This document shows positions 1 through 12,452 of a DNA stretch of 64,000 bases, in pieces (the stretch's first letter is position 1; each line of letters starts with the position of its first letter). The DNA is taken from positions 89,643-153,642 of the forward strand of contig MNCI01026620.1 of the NCBI GenBank assembly GCA_015680685.1, in the 5' to 3' direction. This DNA comes from Gnetum montanum (Eukaryota > Streptophyta > Gnetopsida > Gnetales > Gnetaceae). The notes under the pieces were generated by a model. The model was given only the letters and a program-made list of their open reading frames with translations. It was not told where the DNA came from and ran no database searches. Made by a program: the position numbers and the translations under genes.

Positions 1-73
1 CGGAGTTCGACCAGATCATGCGTGTGACGCTCGTTTCGTATGGTTGAGTATAGGGGTACCTCGCCACTCATCA
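1..73 (+). mobile_element. 3' end of an LTR (truncated by window edge)
   Basis: These bases match the last part of the LTRs at 12453-13380 and 49380-50213: the 'gagttcgaccagatc' block, the 'tatggttgagt' block, and the terminal ccactcatca. No primer-binding site follows at 74, so it is more likely a 3' or solo LTR than a 5' LTR. The rest lies outside the window. Confidence 0.8.
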
Positions 74-264
74 GTAGGTGACCCATGTGGTCTCACCAAC
101 CCAGCAATTTGAGCACATGAGTATGCACATAAGCTCCTAATCACATAGATCAACAAGGTACATGACTTTCAACATGGTACAAAAAGAGGTATATTAAGAT
201 CCTCTATCAATTTTTGAAGTTCTCTTTTCTTTCTCATCTAAATCTTTATCTCTAGTACTTGCAT
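74..264. other. spacer, no feature seen
   Basis: AT-rich sequence between the LTR end and the left arm of the palindrome. I see no ORF, repeat or RNA gene in it. Confidence 0.5.
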
Positions 265-3200
265 CTTCAATTTCTTAGGCTTGTAGAGAACATGAAACAC
301 ATAAATACCCTAGATAATTTTTGACAATCCTTTCTTTAGGGTATGATGTGTGGAATGGTCTTCATATTTGTTAAATCTTTTTCATTGGATGCTTCTTCAA
401 TTTTGATGTTCGAGGCTTGAGGCTTAAAGTTTGAATTCTTTGTTATATTTAAGTTCCTATCTTATCACATGACTTCTTCAGTGTGATTGAGGCTCCACTT
501 AACTCCTTCACTTTTCTTTTAATTTAGGTGGCTTGGCTCTTGGACCTTAGCCATTTTGGGTCATATGCCACTTGGGCTACAACATGACCTCTTTGGGTCA
601 ATACACAATGCCTCTATGGGCTACAACATACAAGGCTTCTTTAGGCCATTACAACTTGCCAACTTGGGCTAGAGCAAAGAAAGGGGAAAATGAGATCTCT
701 TGAAACACAATTTGAGGACTCAACTAAGGAAATAAAGGAGTCAATACATTTATGTCATTATGGATTACATTAGCAAAAGCTTGAAGACACAACAATTTTA
801 GCCTCATTTTGCTTATAACATAATTTTTTCTCTCATCAGTTGATGTTTCTCCTTCACTTATCTCCTCATAGGCTTGATGCTTTTTTAAAAAAAAGAATTT
901 TGGTGTCTCTAATTTTGTTGGGCACTTTTGGGGAAGAGCCTTTATTGTGGACCTTGATATAGCGTTGTGGCCATGCATGGGACTTTGAAGCCTCTTTTAA
1001 CATATATGGGTCATTTGGCCTTTTTCTTTTTGTTAAGGCTTTATAGTTTTTTGAAATTTATGGCACCATAGCCATTATACTAGGCTTACAATAACAAGAA
1101 GAGAGTGAGAGAGGAGGAGAGAAACAATGTGTGGCCTTTGGGCTTTCAACGTAGCATGCCCTTTCAACAAACTATCTAAACCAAACTAATTCATTTTCAA
1201 TAATGGCTCACTTAAACATTCAACAAAGCATATATTGCCCTCCTTTAATTTAATAATTTTTGCTTTGATGTGGATTGACATGGTTTGCCATCTTTGATCA
1301 ACTTTCACATGACCTGCACTTTCTTGAATTAATTCAACCAAAAAGTAAAAAATGCCACCTACCACTATGACTTTCAAAGTTTTAAGTTTCTTTAAAAGAT
1401 AATGTAGTTACCACCAAAAACATGCAATGCTTTTTTAAAAAAAATTATATTTGTCATCTTGACTTTGTTACCATCTTTTCTTGACGATTTTTTGTGGTTT
1501 GCAACAACTTTTTCACATGGTCTATGTAACACTTTTCAAAAATAGCAACTAGAAATGTTAGTGCCACTTGTCACTACATGTTGTAACACTCATGGAAACC
1601 ACAAATTAGGCCTGCATGCATCTAATCTTGCCTCATATGTCGTTCAACATCAACTTCTTTAGGTGTCCCACAATTGTGATGGAGTCTAAGTTGATGGAGT
1701 TCATGTGGGAGCTAGTGGCCAGTTGCTGTTGAAACCTAGATACTTTACATAGGGTAACCTCCCATGCAAAGGAAAAGGTACTTGTGGAGCTTGGCTTGTT
1801 GATGCATGGCCACATTTTGGAATGCCTGCAGGGCCTTTACATTTGAAATTGTGCTAATCCTATGTTTGAACATGTCACCAGATGACCTCCTTCTCTCAAT
1901 CTTGATGCGCTAGATGATATTCATGAAGGGCCACTCTCCATCAGATCAAACTCTATCACAATCATGGGACTCTTGCAGAACTTCATGTCAAATGACACAC
2001 AAGGCAAGATTGGATGCACTCAACTGTGATGTGTGGTTGCCATGAGTATTGCAGCACATAATTGTAGGTGGTAGTAGCATTGTTAGTTGCCAACTTTGAA
2101 AAGGTTACGTAAATCACGTGAAAAAGTTGTTGTAGACCACAAACATTTGTAAGAAAAAGATGGTAGGTATAAATATTTTTTAAAGAAACTTAAAACTTTC
2201 AAAATCAAGGTGGTAGGTATCATTTTTTATATTTTAGTTGAATTAATTCAAGAAAGGGTAGGTCATGTGAAAGTTGATAAAAATGACAGCCATGTTAATC
2301 CACATGGTAGCAAATATTATTAAATTAAAGAAGGACGATATATGTTGTGTTGAATGTTTAAGTGAGCCATTATCAAAAATGAATTATTTTGTTTGAGGTA
2401 GCTTGTTAGAAGGGCATTTTATGTTGAAAGTCCAAATAAGGTTGAAGGGTTTTTTGTGTTTGGTGACCTTTATTTTTATTCTTGTTGTAATCCACTAATG
2501 ATGGAAAATGTGTTGACAACCTCATTACCCTATGTTTTAGTTCTCAAATTTGTGTTTCTAGAGGAAATTTTTTCTCTCTTTATCTCTCACTCTCTTCTTG
2601 TTATTGTAAACTAAGTTTATGGCCCATGGTGGCATAAATTTCAAAAGATTGTAAGGCTTTAAAAAAGAAAAAAAAGGAAAAGGCAAAGAGACCCATAGAG
2701 TTTATTGTGGCCACAACCATATATTAAGGTCCACAATGGAGGCTCTTGAAAGCCGAAAAGTGCCCAATATAATTAGAGGCACCAATATGTTAAAAAAAAA
2801 TCATTTATGCTAAGAGGATATATGTGAAGGAGAAACATCATTCAGAGGGGAAAAATTATGTTATAGGCAAAATGAGACTAAAAATGTTATTGTGTCTTGG
2901 AGCTTTTGTTGATGTAAGCTGTAATGGCATAAATATATTGGCTCCTTTATTTCCTTGGTTGAGTCCACAAATTGTGTTTCAATAGGTCTCATTTCCCCTT
3001 TATTTTCTCTAGCCCAAGTTGGCAAGTTGTAATGGCCCAAAGAGACCTTTTACATTGGAGCCCATAGAGACATTGTGTATTGTTTCAAAAATGTCATGTT
3101 GTAGCCCAAGTGGCATATGGCCCAAAATGGCCAAGGTCCAAGAGACTAATGTGGCTCATAGATATCCAACTAAATTAAAAGAAAAGGGGAAGGAGTTAAG

Positions 3201-3415
3201 TGGAGCCTCAATTACATTGGAGAAGTCATGTGATGAGATATGTGCTTGAAAATCACAAAGAATTCAAGCCTCAAGCCTCAAACATAAAAATTGAAGAAGC
3301 CTATAGTGATGAAGATTAAGAAATATAAAGACCATTCCACACATTACACCCTAAAGGAGGGATTGATAAAAATTGTCTAGGATGTTTATGTTCTCGACAA
3401 CCATCAAGAGATTAA
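265..3415. repeat. giant imperfect inverted repeat (foldback-like)
   Basis: The left arm (about 265-1700) is repeated in reverse complement in the right arm (about 1935-3415), with a loop of roughly 230 bp. Matching blocks run in mirrored order: the 'gaggcttgaggctt' block near 408 with 'caagcctcaagcctc' near 3265; 'gtgtggaatggtctt' near 350 with 'aagaccattccacac' near 3330; the poly-A/T blocks near 880 and 2790; 'caacaactttttcac' near 1504 with 'gtgaaaaagttgttg' near 2118; and 'attgtgatggagt' near 1673 with its partner near 1950. The arms differ by substitutions and small indels. No transposase ORF is visible. It may be a foldback or long-TIR transposon, or an inverted duplication able to make hairpin RNA; terminal duplications were not identified. 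Confidence 0.8.
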
Positions 3416-3427
3416 ACACAAAAACCC

Positions 3428-3435
3428 TATATATA
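3428..3435 (+). promoter_or_regulatory. internal TATA box before the 3' ORF
   Basis: TATATATA is followed about 12 bp later by 'aacactttgcat' and a T-rich leader. The minus-strand element at 42196-42189 has the same TATA, and its leader beginning 'aacacttagcat' aligns with this one. The homology over TATA box and leader suggests a real promoter for the ORF at 3896; no transcript evidence is available. Confidence 0.5.
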
Positions 3436-3585
3436 CCGCCAAACACTTTGCATTTTTTTTGGTCATTTGCTCATAACGCTTGGGGAGTTTTTGAAATTTT
3501 TCAAAGCCCAAAACCTTCTAGAATCCATAAATTTGCAACCGTTTATCCAAATCACTCTGTTTTTTGACCCCTGCACTTACTAGAG

Positions 3586-3895
3586 GTAAGATCTTTATCA
3601 TGGGGTTCACAAACCTTAAGGTTTTTGATAAAAATTTTTGAAAATTTTTCTAACTCCCCCAAAGGGATAATAACCTTAATAACATATAAACATCTATTTT
3701 CTTAATAGTTAACCCTTCCAAAAACCCCTGGGGTGATTTACTAACAAAAACACATGAATGAAATGATAATTGGAGTAATTAAATCACCCATAATCACAAC
3801 TTAGCCAAGTGTAACCATCCTTAAGAGACAAAGGTATCTCAATTACTTTAAGGTTATATAATTATTGCTAACCCGTGGTCTCATTGTGATTATAG
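3586..3895 (+). other. predicted intron in the 5' leader
   Basis: Donor AGAG|GTAAG at 3586, branch-point-like TGCTAAC about 25 nt before the acceptor, and acceptor ATTATAG directly followed by ATG at 3896. The acceptor arrangement is repeated at 41701 (minus), 18474, 55203 and 27358 (minus). The donor is not clearly conserved in the minus-strand copy. Confidence 0.45.
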
Positions 3896-6532
3896 ATGGC
3901 ACCAAAAAAAAGTGGTCGTAGGAAGGAGAACCTTCTCAACCATAGGAGAAGTGGTTTAGAGTTGGAAAAGACCAACAAGAACAAGTCCAAGAACTGTCGA
4001 AGGCAACCCATGTAATGAGACCTCTTCATGAGGAGCCCAAAGTGGAATCTATCCAACAGATTCCAAAAGAAGAAGTGCCTACTAAACAATCATAGTGAGG
4101 AGAAGTGCCTAGGCCCACACCAAGGCTTGAGGTCACTTTGACTCAAGCCTGCCTAGACATCATTAGGTCCTGAGAGACCCAACGATTGATTTTTTAAGAG
4201 ATCAACTTTGGGCCATTCCTTAGGAAAGCTCTAGCAAATGTCAAGACTCAGCTACAAACCTCTCCCATGTGGCCAATATTCACATCCAGTGGGGAATGGT
4301 ACATGGGAGACATATCTATTCTAGAGTCATAGAAGGCTAGGGTCCATTGTAAAAATCAAGGACATTTAAGTGTCCTACTCGGCAAAAGTGATTGCACAAG
4401 CACTTGGGTTGCCTAACATCGGGACACAGCTAGCAAAACTAATCTACTTAGAAATTGAAAAGTGCTTCAGAAGAAATGAACATGGAAGGAAGATCCTACC
4501 CTTTCCGTGCCTCATACAAAAACTCTGCAAAAGGGCAGACATCGTTCATTACTTCAATGACACCATCAAGCATACTCCTTTGGCCTTATAGTTCAAGATC
4601 ATGAAAGATAAAATGTTAGCAATGGCCTAAGAAGAGGAGTGGCCACCACCACCACCCACTCAATAAGCAATTCCATAGGCCTACGCAACCATTGAGCATC
4701 TACAAAAAATCTAAGAATAGCTCTTGAGTGAACAAGAGCAACATGGAAGAACAAGTGGGGTAGATCCATCTGTATACCGACTGGCAATGAGTCACCTTAA
4801 TGAGATGGCCTAAACAATTAGTTAGATGGAGAGGGGTGATCCAATTTTCTCTGCCCAATAAACACAGTTGCCTGTGAGGTCAGATCCCAACACTCAAGAG
4901 GTGACCATGTCCTTATCTCAATACCATCTATTTCCAAAAACCTCTAGGAATGCCACCACCTTCTTGGTGTGTTTGGAGGAAGGTGAAGGGGCAACTGTCA
5001 CGGTGATGCAGCACCAAGGGCAAGAAACGACGTTTGAAGTGATTGTTGATCATGTTGCTGAAGCATTGAATGCACCTATGGTGTCTGTACTAGACATATC
5101 TACACTTCAAGATGTGCAAACGTTCATAGGCATGGTCAATGGAAAGCTAAACAAAGCATAGCATGAAGAATTGCTGAAATAACTTGTGGGAACCAAGCAA
5201 CCGATTTCAAATATCTTTGATTTTCTAGAAGACATCATTGCAACATGGTCAAAGCTATTAAATGCAAGGGGAAAATGCATTATTTTGGAGGGGCAAGTTG
5301 AAATGGCTCAAGAACGAAACCAACACATGGCCGTGAAGGTTGTCAAACTATGTGCCCAACTTGTAGATCCTACAATCCTCAGCCCAGTAATAACAAGAGA
5401 TAAAGCTTTCAAACATCTTCAAGAATGATTCTAGAAGGTTGAGGAAGAGGCAGTTATGGCCATCTTCAACCAATCTGTAGTTGAAGTAAAAATGTATGTA
5501 ATTCAGAAGGACTTGATATAGATGCGCCAGGAGAACGAGACACTAACTACATAGAATTATCACTTGCAAAATGTTGATGCATAGAAAGATCAAATGCAAG
5601 AATTTATTCATCAATAGCAGGAGTAGCTTGCTAGGGTGAACACAGAATTGAGAAGATTGGCCATAGAAAATTGAAATTTGTGAATGAAGGAAGTGTGTGC
5701 CTTGCATCAGAAGTCTGCCATCGAGCTCACCACCTATAAAAATGATGTCCTCAAGTTTGAAAAAATTGAAAAATGACTATAGAGACTTGGTTGGCCTACA
5801 AAAAGAAGTCAACAAAAAGCACATTCAAATGAGAAAGGCGAAACTGAATAAAGCCCTCTAGCAACTCCAACAGGGAAGAGAAATGTGACAACCCATCATT
5901 GATGGGATCAATGCCTACAACAAAGTAGAGGTCCACATAAAGGAGTTGCAAATTGAAGAAATGACAAAATAGATGGAGTTGACCAATCTTTGATATGCAA
6001 ACCTGGCAATGCTAACTGCTTGACAGTCATGGCCAGAGTTAAAAAAGTAAGTGGATAGCTCATATCTGTTAGACGAGGTAGAGTTCAAGCATCACAAAGA
6101 CACCAAGCAGAAGCTTGAGACTGCAAATGCTAAACTCGAAGTTCTTAAAGCACGATTCAGCGATCAACGATAAATCATTGAAAACCTAGCCAAACGGATG
6201 AATGACTACTTAGGAGTTGAAGGATATAGTTAAGATGTTTGACATTGAATGCAAATAGTTCACTGCTTGGTTCATCAACACAAAGGAGCTATTTCTAGCA
6301 ATCCTGTGTCCCTGGGATGTGCCTGTTCTAACCCACATTGGTGAAGCTGCATGGGCGGTGCACAATCCCATAAGTAAGGAGGAGAAAATGAAAGCACCAT
6401 AGGATGCTTTTTGCCTCCCACCTAAAGTTACAATAGCAGTAAGACAACTACAGCCACCTCAATCGTCACCAGTGCATGAAGTCGGTGAAGGTTCCTCGGA
6501 ACCTCAAGAGTCACCACCACTTGGAACCGTCT
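3896..6532 (+). pseudogene. decayed retroelement 3' ORF, coiled-coil protein
   Basis: The frame from ATG 3896 begins MAPKKSGRRKE (basic) and stays in register to about 5763 despite many stops, with one likely 1-nt shift there. It then continues in a second frame to about 6532. Order: basic N-terminus; a globular region with the motif LPFPCLIQKLC (about 4498-4533); a region with EEGEGATVTVMQH near 4975-5014; then about 400 residues of Lys/Glu/Gln-rich coiled coil; then a Pro/Glu-rich tail. The minus-strand copy at 39000-41700 aligns along the same order (VFPFPCLIRKLC, ETGEGATVVIMQH). The PFPCLI-type region resembles plant transposon-associated proteins and additional ORFs of Tat-lineage elements, from memory only. 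Many stops are TAG or TGA where CAG or CGA would fit. The molecular function is unknown. Confidence 0.6.
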
Positions 6533-6782
6533 AATCTTCTACAGCACATTTCACTCCATTAAGGAATGTGTTTTCTGATTTTGAAGAGTTATGTCATGGG
6601 GTTCAATTTTGTGTCTTGAATATCATCATTTTTTATAATGTGTTGATCTGTACACCTGGGCACTCAATTTTTTGTCAAGTTAGTCAATTTGTTTTGTTTG
6701 AAAGAAGTTAATCAATAATCCCATAGCTTCCCTAATTTTGTAAACGAACTCAAGGACAAGTTTTTATTCAGTTATGGGGGTA

Positions 6783-7677
6783 TGATGAGTCACTTTCAGT
6801 TGGCTACATTACCTCATCGACACAGGCTTGTCGACTGAGCCTCGTCAACAAGCCCTAGTCAATGCATCTTATCATGCGTCAACGAGGCCCCATCAACCTA
6901 GTGTTAATTTTTAGCTATAAATACGCACCTACTAGCTACATTTATGGTTTAAGAGATTGTAGTTGTAGCGAAGCTTTTGTAATTTTTTCATTTGAAAGTT
7001 AGAATTTTCTCCCAAGTGCCCGCAGCAAAAGTCATTGAGTGTACAGATCTTTATTCGAGCATTGTTGTACATGAGCACAACAATGTGTGCGGCAATAAAG
7101 ATGAGCTTTCTGATAAACCTTGCAACATTCTAAATAGATTAAATATTTTATTTATGCATTTAATGTTTTTAATTATCTTTTAAATGTTTTCAATTATTTA
7201 TTAAATGTTTTCAGTAATTAAGTTAATGAAGCAATTAAGTGAATAGATCAAACACATAAGTACAACCACTTTGAGCATAACACGTATTTGCTTGGTAATC
7301 CCAGCAACGTTATTGTTTGGTACGCTTAATAGTGTAGCGCTTGGTCCAACAATGGATACATGGGTTCAGGACGTGTACAAAAAGTGGGATCAGATGCTTA
7401 CATTAGAATTAGTTAAATTCTAGTTAATTAGTTAATTTATTACTTTCATCTATATTTGAACAAAAAATGATAAAAACCATATTCCCTAATTACACTTAAC
7501 CATACCATTGTACCTCACAAGTGTAATTGGGAAGACAACGATTGACCTTAAGGTAAGATTCACTTCTTAGAAGACTAGTGCACCAGAAACGATAAAGTCC
7601 ATGAAATTCAACTGGATTGCACATGAACGCTTTGTGATTCATATGGTTGGGCGTAGGGGTACCTTGCAGCTCATCAA
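6783..7677 (+). mobile_element. 3' LTR of element B1 (895 bp)
   Basis: Starts TGATGAGTCAC directly after the polypurine tract and ends GCTCATCA. It contains a TATA box ('tataaatac' near 6915) and short repeats of a 'gtcaacgaggcc' type motif in U3 (about 6815-6895). The same repeats lie in the minus-strand LTR at 60869-61791, so these two belong to one subfamily. Confidence 0.8.
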
Positions 7678-7879
7678 CTATTGACCAAATGGTGTCAAAT
7701 ATGTGGTGGATGCTCACATATTTATAGGTAAATAAGGACACTGCATCAATGCATATGCATTAATACATATGAATTTGACAATCAGGATATGGCAATGCAA
7801 CTAAGTTATTGTAGATGTGATGTAGCATTTGTGATATAGCATTTATGATATTGTAGTTGACTAATACACTTGAAAAATG
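7678..7879. other. spacer, no gene seen
   Basis: Flank between two LTRs. The only structure is the first copy of a direct repeat that begins near 7795. Confidence 0.4.
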
Positions 7880-8420
7880 ATGCTTTATCATAGTTCAGGA
7901 CATGTATGACAAGTTGGGAATGGACACTCATCACCTTTAGAATAGTTTATAGTTTATCTTCTTGTTGTTAATTAGTTTAATTAAATAATTAATTTTTGTG
8001 TTTTCATATAACTTAGTTATAGCTGCACAACATCAATAATCATATGCTATACTTTGTCCTGAACCATACATGATAAAGGCATGACTAATTTAAGTAATAA
8101 GATAGTGACTTATGATTAATACTTAATGATCTAGATAGTAGACTAATCTCATCCATAGAATTTGACCAGATTATATGTGGATGCTTGTGATTCATATGGT
8201 TGGGAATACGGAATACTTGCTACTCATCATTGCCATTGTTGCTAAGGATGCATCAATGCAACTACTTGTATGGAAGGGGATGCATCAATGAAGATGTGTT
8301 GATACATCTAGTTGTATGGAAGGGAATGCATCAATGAGGATGCTTCAACGTAGCTACATTATAGAAGATGTAACATAGCATCTGTGATATCATAGCCCAC
8401 TAATACACTTGATAGATGAT
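7795..8420 (+). repeat. direct and tandem short repeats
   Basis: A block of about 90 bp at 7795-7890 ('gatgtagcattt', 'actaatacacttga', 'gatgctttatcat') recurs at 8340-8420. Within 8245-8345, 'atgcatcaatg' recurs three times with a 'tgtatggaagg' segment in two copies, forming an imperfect tandem array. Confidence 0.55.
7880..8248 (+). mobile_element. decayed LTR end with primer-binding site
   Basis: 7885-7950 resembles the 'catagttcagggtgtgta' part of the A-family LTRs, and 8170-8229 resembles their ends, finishing ctactcatca. The next bases, 8231-8248, look like a degraded form of the A-family primer-binding site. This is therefore an old 5' LTR of a related element whose interior is unrecognisable. 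Confidence 0.5.
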
Positions 8421-10479
8421 GCTTCATCATTTGAGTTATTGGACAAGCATCAACATGAAATTTTGTCAGATCTTCTTGGGGATGGAAGTTTTTACAATGG
8501 ATAGAGAGTTGTGAAAGCAACAAAGAAAATATATGACTCTTGAGTTTTCAACCAAGATATTAATGGACTTCAATAACTTTTTTTGCAAGGAGAAAACTAC
8601 CAAGATTTGCAGAAAGGTAATGGACACTTGCAACTCAAAACACATAGGAGAGATATAGATTTAGGGCAGGCACACCAATTTGATAGGCTTAATGTTTGTT
8701 GGGTTTTGATAGAAGCATATTCTTAGTTGAAATATGTTAATATTAGGATGAAGAACTCTTCACTTTTGCTAAGGATAATTTTTTTTTCTTAATTATCAAG
8801 AACAATGAGTGTGCAGTAGTATTTTAATGAGTCCAACTTAGTTATTTTTTATCATTTTTCCATAGAAGTCTCTTCTTCAAAGATGTCTACAACATTTTTT
8901 ATGGAAGACTCAAATCTCATCAAGCATCTCATCAAGCATCAAGCATGTAAAAAAATATACCAAAGCAAACCCCAATGATTAGGCTAGTCAGATCTTTGTG
9001 GCTTTAGTTATTCAAAAAGATAACAAATATACAACAACAATCAAGTGGGTTGCAACCTACATAAAAAACAATCACTTTTTGAAAATATAAAATTTCAAAA
9101 GTAGTTTAAGTGGCTTGGTAGCTAACCAATTGCATTAACCAAAATTTGATAGAGTGGTCATGGGTCAAGTTTTATACTAGTTTTGAACATGTAAAATAGA
9201 AATGTTATGTTATAATTATTGTCTTTCAAAATATTTTAATAGATTAGAAAAAATAGTTAATTAAGAAGTATTGACTATATACTCTATATTTCTACACACA
9301 ACTAATTTTAATATTATTTATATAGTTTGTTAAAAATCACAATATGATACTAGCTAGCAACTTTACTAAACGTAAAAATGGATATGGTTATCAAAAGACA
9401 AAAAAGTGTCAAGAACAATTATCAAGTATAGATTTGCAAAATAAATTATGAACGCAATATCTACCATAAGAAAACAAATGTAACAACCTTGAAACCTTCA
9501 AAATCTAGTAAATAAAATATCAAAACATTTAGGAGATACAACATACATCAACCTTACAATCCGACAGTATGGCACATGTTAACAACATTTACAATCTCGT
9601 ACAAGTAACAATGTTTATACATAGTGAGATTCAGATGTAACACAAAGAAGAAAAAGGACTCTTAAAAATATTAATCATACTTACACATTGTTGAGAAAAA
9701 TTATAGTGAATGGATAAAATAATTAAGCCAACTTCAGTAGATCTAAGGATCTATAAGAAAACATAGAAGTTTTACTAATCAATGATGAACCCAAAAAAAA
9801 TAGTTCAATGAACAAAAAAATAAAAAATCTTCAACAAAAAAAGCTTTACAAACCTTTTCAACATCCACCAACAATTTGTACAAGTACCTAAATTTCATCG
9901 ATGACATCAAAGTGCAAGAACAATCGCCAAAATCTTCAAAGTGTGTCAAGTAAAGTGCAATCTCTAGAACCTTCAAAGTTTGCCAACTAAAGCATAAGAG
10001 GACATAGGCTTATTATAGAAATAGAAATAACATTTAGAATAGAAGTATTATGCATTAACAATATCATATATATGAACTCCTTCGGTTAGTTCATTCAAGT
10101 AAATACTACCTATAAGAGTTGATCATTTATGTTCTCTCTTCAATGCAATTGTATAAATGTAATGTCAAAATAAATGAGCAAAATTTGAGCATTGAAAGTC
10201 ATCTTATTATATATTGTGCAATGGTAAGATATTTTTGTTGAAAACACATTATGCTTTAAAAAATATTTTTCATACAATCGAAAAAAAATAATCCATTCCC
10301 AACATTGTTTCCTAATGGTTTTTCATTTCTAAAAGAAAAATCGTAAAACTATGCAAATTCTAGCATTTTTTCCATCTATTGAAAGTAGTGTAAGATCTTT
10401 CAAGTGTAATATTAAGTCCATGGCATCTTTGGGTCAAACTGGATAAGATAAGCGAAGTACATAGTGCCATACCTTAGTT
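8421..10479. other. 2 kb without a recognisable gene
   Basis: AT-rich sequence. A minus-strand ORF at 9779-9976 has no recognisable domain. It may include the decayed 3' end of the NLR pseudogene or its downstream flank. Confidence 0.4.
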
Positions 10480-12452
10480 TGTGGGTGTTTTAGTTTAACA
10501 AACCTGAGACAGTGATTTTACCTTAATGTTTTCACACATTAACCTTTCGAAGTTGGTTAACTTGGAAAGGTCATTTGATAGGCTCATCAACTCAACACAG
10601 TTAGCTATAGTTAATGATCTTAGATTTTGAAGAAAAGAATAGAACATAGATAGGAAATTCACAATGGGAATTTTATTCAAGCCGAGGTTGACCAAATTAA
10701 TGAGACTCCTACAACTATTAGGTAGGATGCTTATTCCACTTTTGTTGATGCTAAGTTTTGACAATGTTGATAATATTGTTGTACTTTTTGGCGAGAGTCT
10801 TATGCTTAGTGCAACTATGTAAAAGCAATTTCTCCAACTTTAGAAACTGGCCTATGTCTTTTGGCAAAGTATTCAAAAGAGTGTAGTTGTTGAGTTCTAC
10901 TATTTTCAATTTGAATAACTTATGTATGTTCTCTGGTCTCCAAGAAATTCCATAGCACCAACACTTTTAGACTAACTAGAGGGGCACAACTCAAGTATGA
11001 AGTCTTTCATGCCACGTGCTCTTAAAGTATATAAACTTGTCAAATGTTGCAAATTTTTTGGAAAAACACTTGTTTGATGAACTTGCTCACCAATAGAAAA
11101 ATCCAAGGTATGTAGCTTAGTCAACAAACTAACTTTAGGGTAAACTCTTCAACCAAAAGTAGCCCTTTGTGGAGTTTCTTTAAATTTTTAGCTTACTGGC
11201 ATAGTACTTGTACTGGCAACTATGTAAAAAATTTGGAACATAAAAATAGCTCCTCAGGTTTCTGAACCTTATCGAAATCATCTTTCAATGTCTTCCATTC
11301 ATCCTCGCCTATATCCAATTAAAGTCTATTCAGGGATGAGGTAGACGGAAATTTAAAAGGTACTGTAGCAGTAATAACATCACCTTCACGTGATAGCTTT
11401 AGTAGAAAATAGTCTTGCAGCCAAGTCCTATTTTGCCAAATCCTTGGGAAACCCCATGTTCTTGCAATAGCTAATTTGCAAACATTTTTAAAATATTGTG
11501 GCATGTTCGATCCATCCAACAAACCCTTCAATTTGGAATAGCCAAAAATGGACAACATATTCAAGTGAGAGTTCTCAAATCACTGGGAAAACTAACAAGC
11601 TCTGAATAATTGCATACAATAAGGATTTTGAAGCATCTCAATGAACATATGCCAACAAGAAGTTCTTTGAGTGATGACAAATGCAATTTCTCAATTCTAA
11701 GCTAGAGAGATTGGTAAAACCTTCTAAACTTGTGAATGGAAATGCAAAATCCCCCATGCTCAATGATCCTAGGCCAATAAACGTGGTTTGGCAACATTTG
11801 AAGAGAAAACAAATGAAATTTCCAAGAAGTCTTATTAGTTGAACAAGCCTTGAAATTTCAAATTCAGGAAAAAAAATGAAGGGACCGACATTTGAAGAGA
11901 TAGTAAGAGTAATGATACTTTTAAATGAAATTAGGGAGATAAATAGAGAAAGTTAAGATTTTTAAACATTTTTATTCTAGATAGAATACTTGTTGATCTC
12001 ATCTAAAATCGTTGTCTTCAAAAAATCATAAACGATCACTTGATAATCTTTTGTCTATACCATATCCTTCTTCAACAAGCTTTCTTCGACTATCAAATCA
12101 ACAATCTCCCAGTCAGTTTATCTAGAGTGGAACCAAAGCTTGCACAAACTATTGTAGATATCTAAAAATGCAATTTGGAAATTAATGTTCATTTTTTAAA
12201 CAATTAGTAAAATATCAAGGATGGGCTCGTAGTGGCACGAATTAGAAGTAAGAGTTCCCCTATTCAATTCATCAATAATTTGGTTGTAGCATTCTAAGCT
12301 TCTCTTATCTCTAAGATGAGTTCCTATGAGATGCAAAAGAATAAGAATTCCACAACATAAGTCTCTAACTTTTTCCAACTTCTGCACCTCATTGGGGAAT
12401 TGTTCTTGATCGTCCATAGAATCTATGGTAGTCTTATATAACAATTCCTTGG
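10480..12452 (-). pseudogene. NLR resistance-gene remnant (ARC2 to LRR)
   Basis: Reading leftward from 12452, the frame encodes ELLYKTTIDSMDD, then LIGTHLRDKRSLECYNQ. This corresponds to the part of NB-ARC proteins after the GLPLA region ('lPLAL.viGs.LrgKs.e.W'). Further on (12030-12190) is a sequence like the 'FLDIacff' segment. At 10495-10764 there are leucine-rich repeats (SGISILPNSCRSLINLVNLGL; NCVELMSLSNDLSKLTNFERL). Frames are broken throughout. The start of the domain is on the far side of element A1 (19786-20030). NLRs are cytoplasmic immune receptors; this copy cannot make one. Confidence 0.7.

Larger units (their letters stand above)
3416..6782 (+). mobile_element. internal 3' part of LTR element B1
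   Basis: This stretch ends in 'atgggggta', a polypurine tract lying directly against the LTR at 6783. It holds an internal TATA box, an intron-like segment and a long decayed ORF. No gag, protease or reverse transcriptase is seen upstream; the palindrome abuts it. The same layout occurs on the minus strand at 38756-42290. It is the 3' portion of a Ty3/gypsy-type element carrying an additional 3' ORF; the 5' portion is missing or was replaced. Confidence 0.65.

Noticed and set aside
3019-3249. 76-codon plus-strand ORF in the palindrome's right arm
   Set aside because: The mirrored left arm does not keep it and no domain is recognised.
9779-9976. 65-codon minus-strand ORF downstream of the NLR
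   Set aside because: No LRR or other pattern; length is expected by chance in AT-rich DNA.
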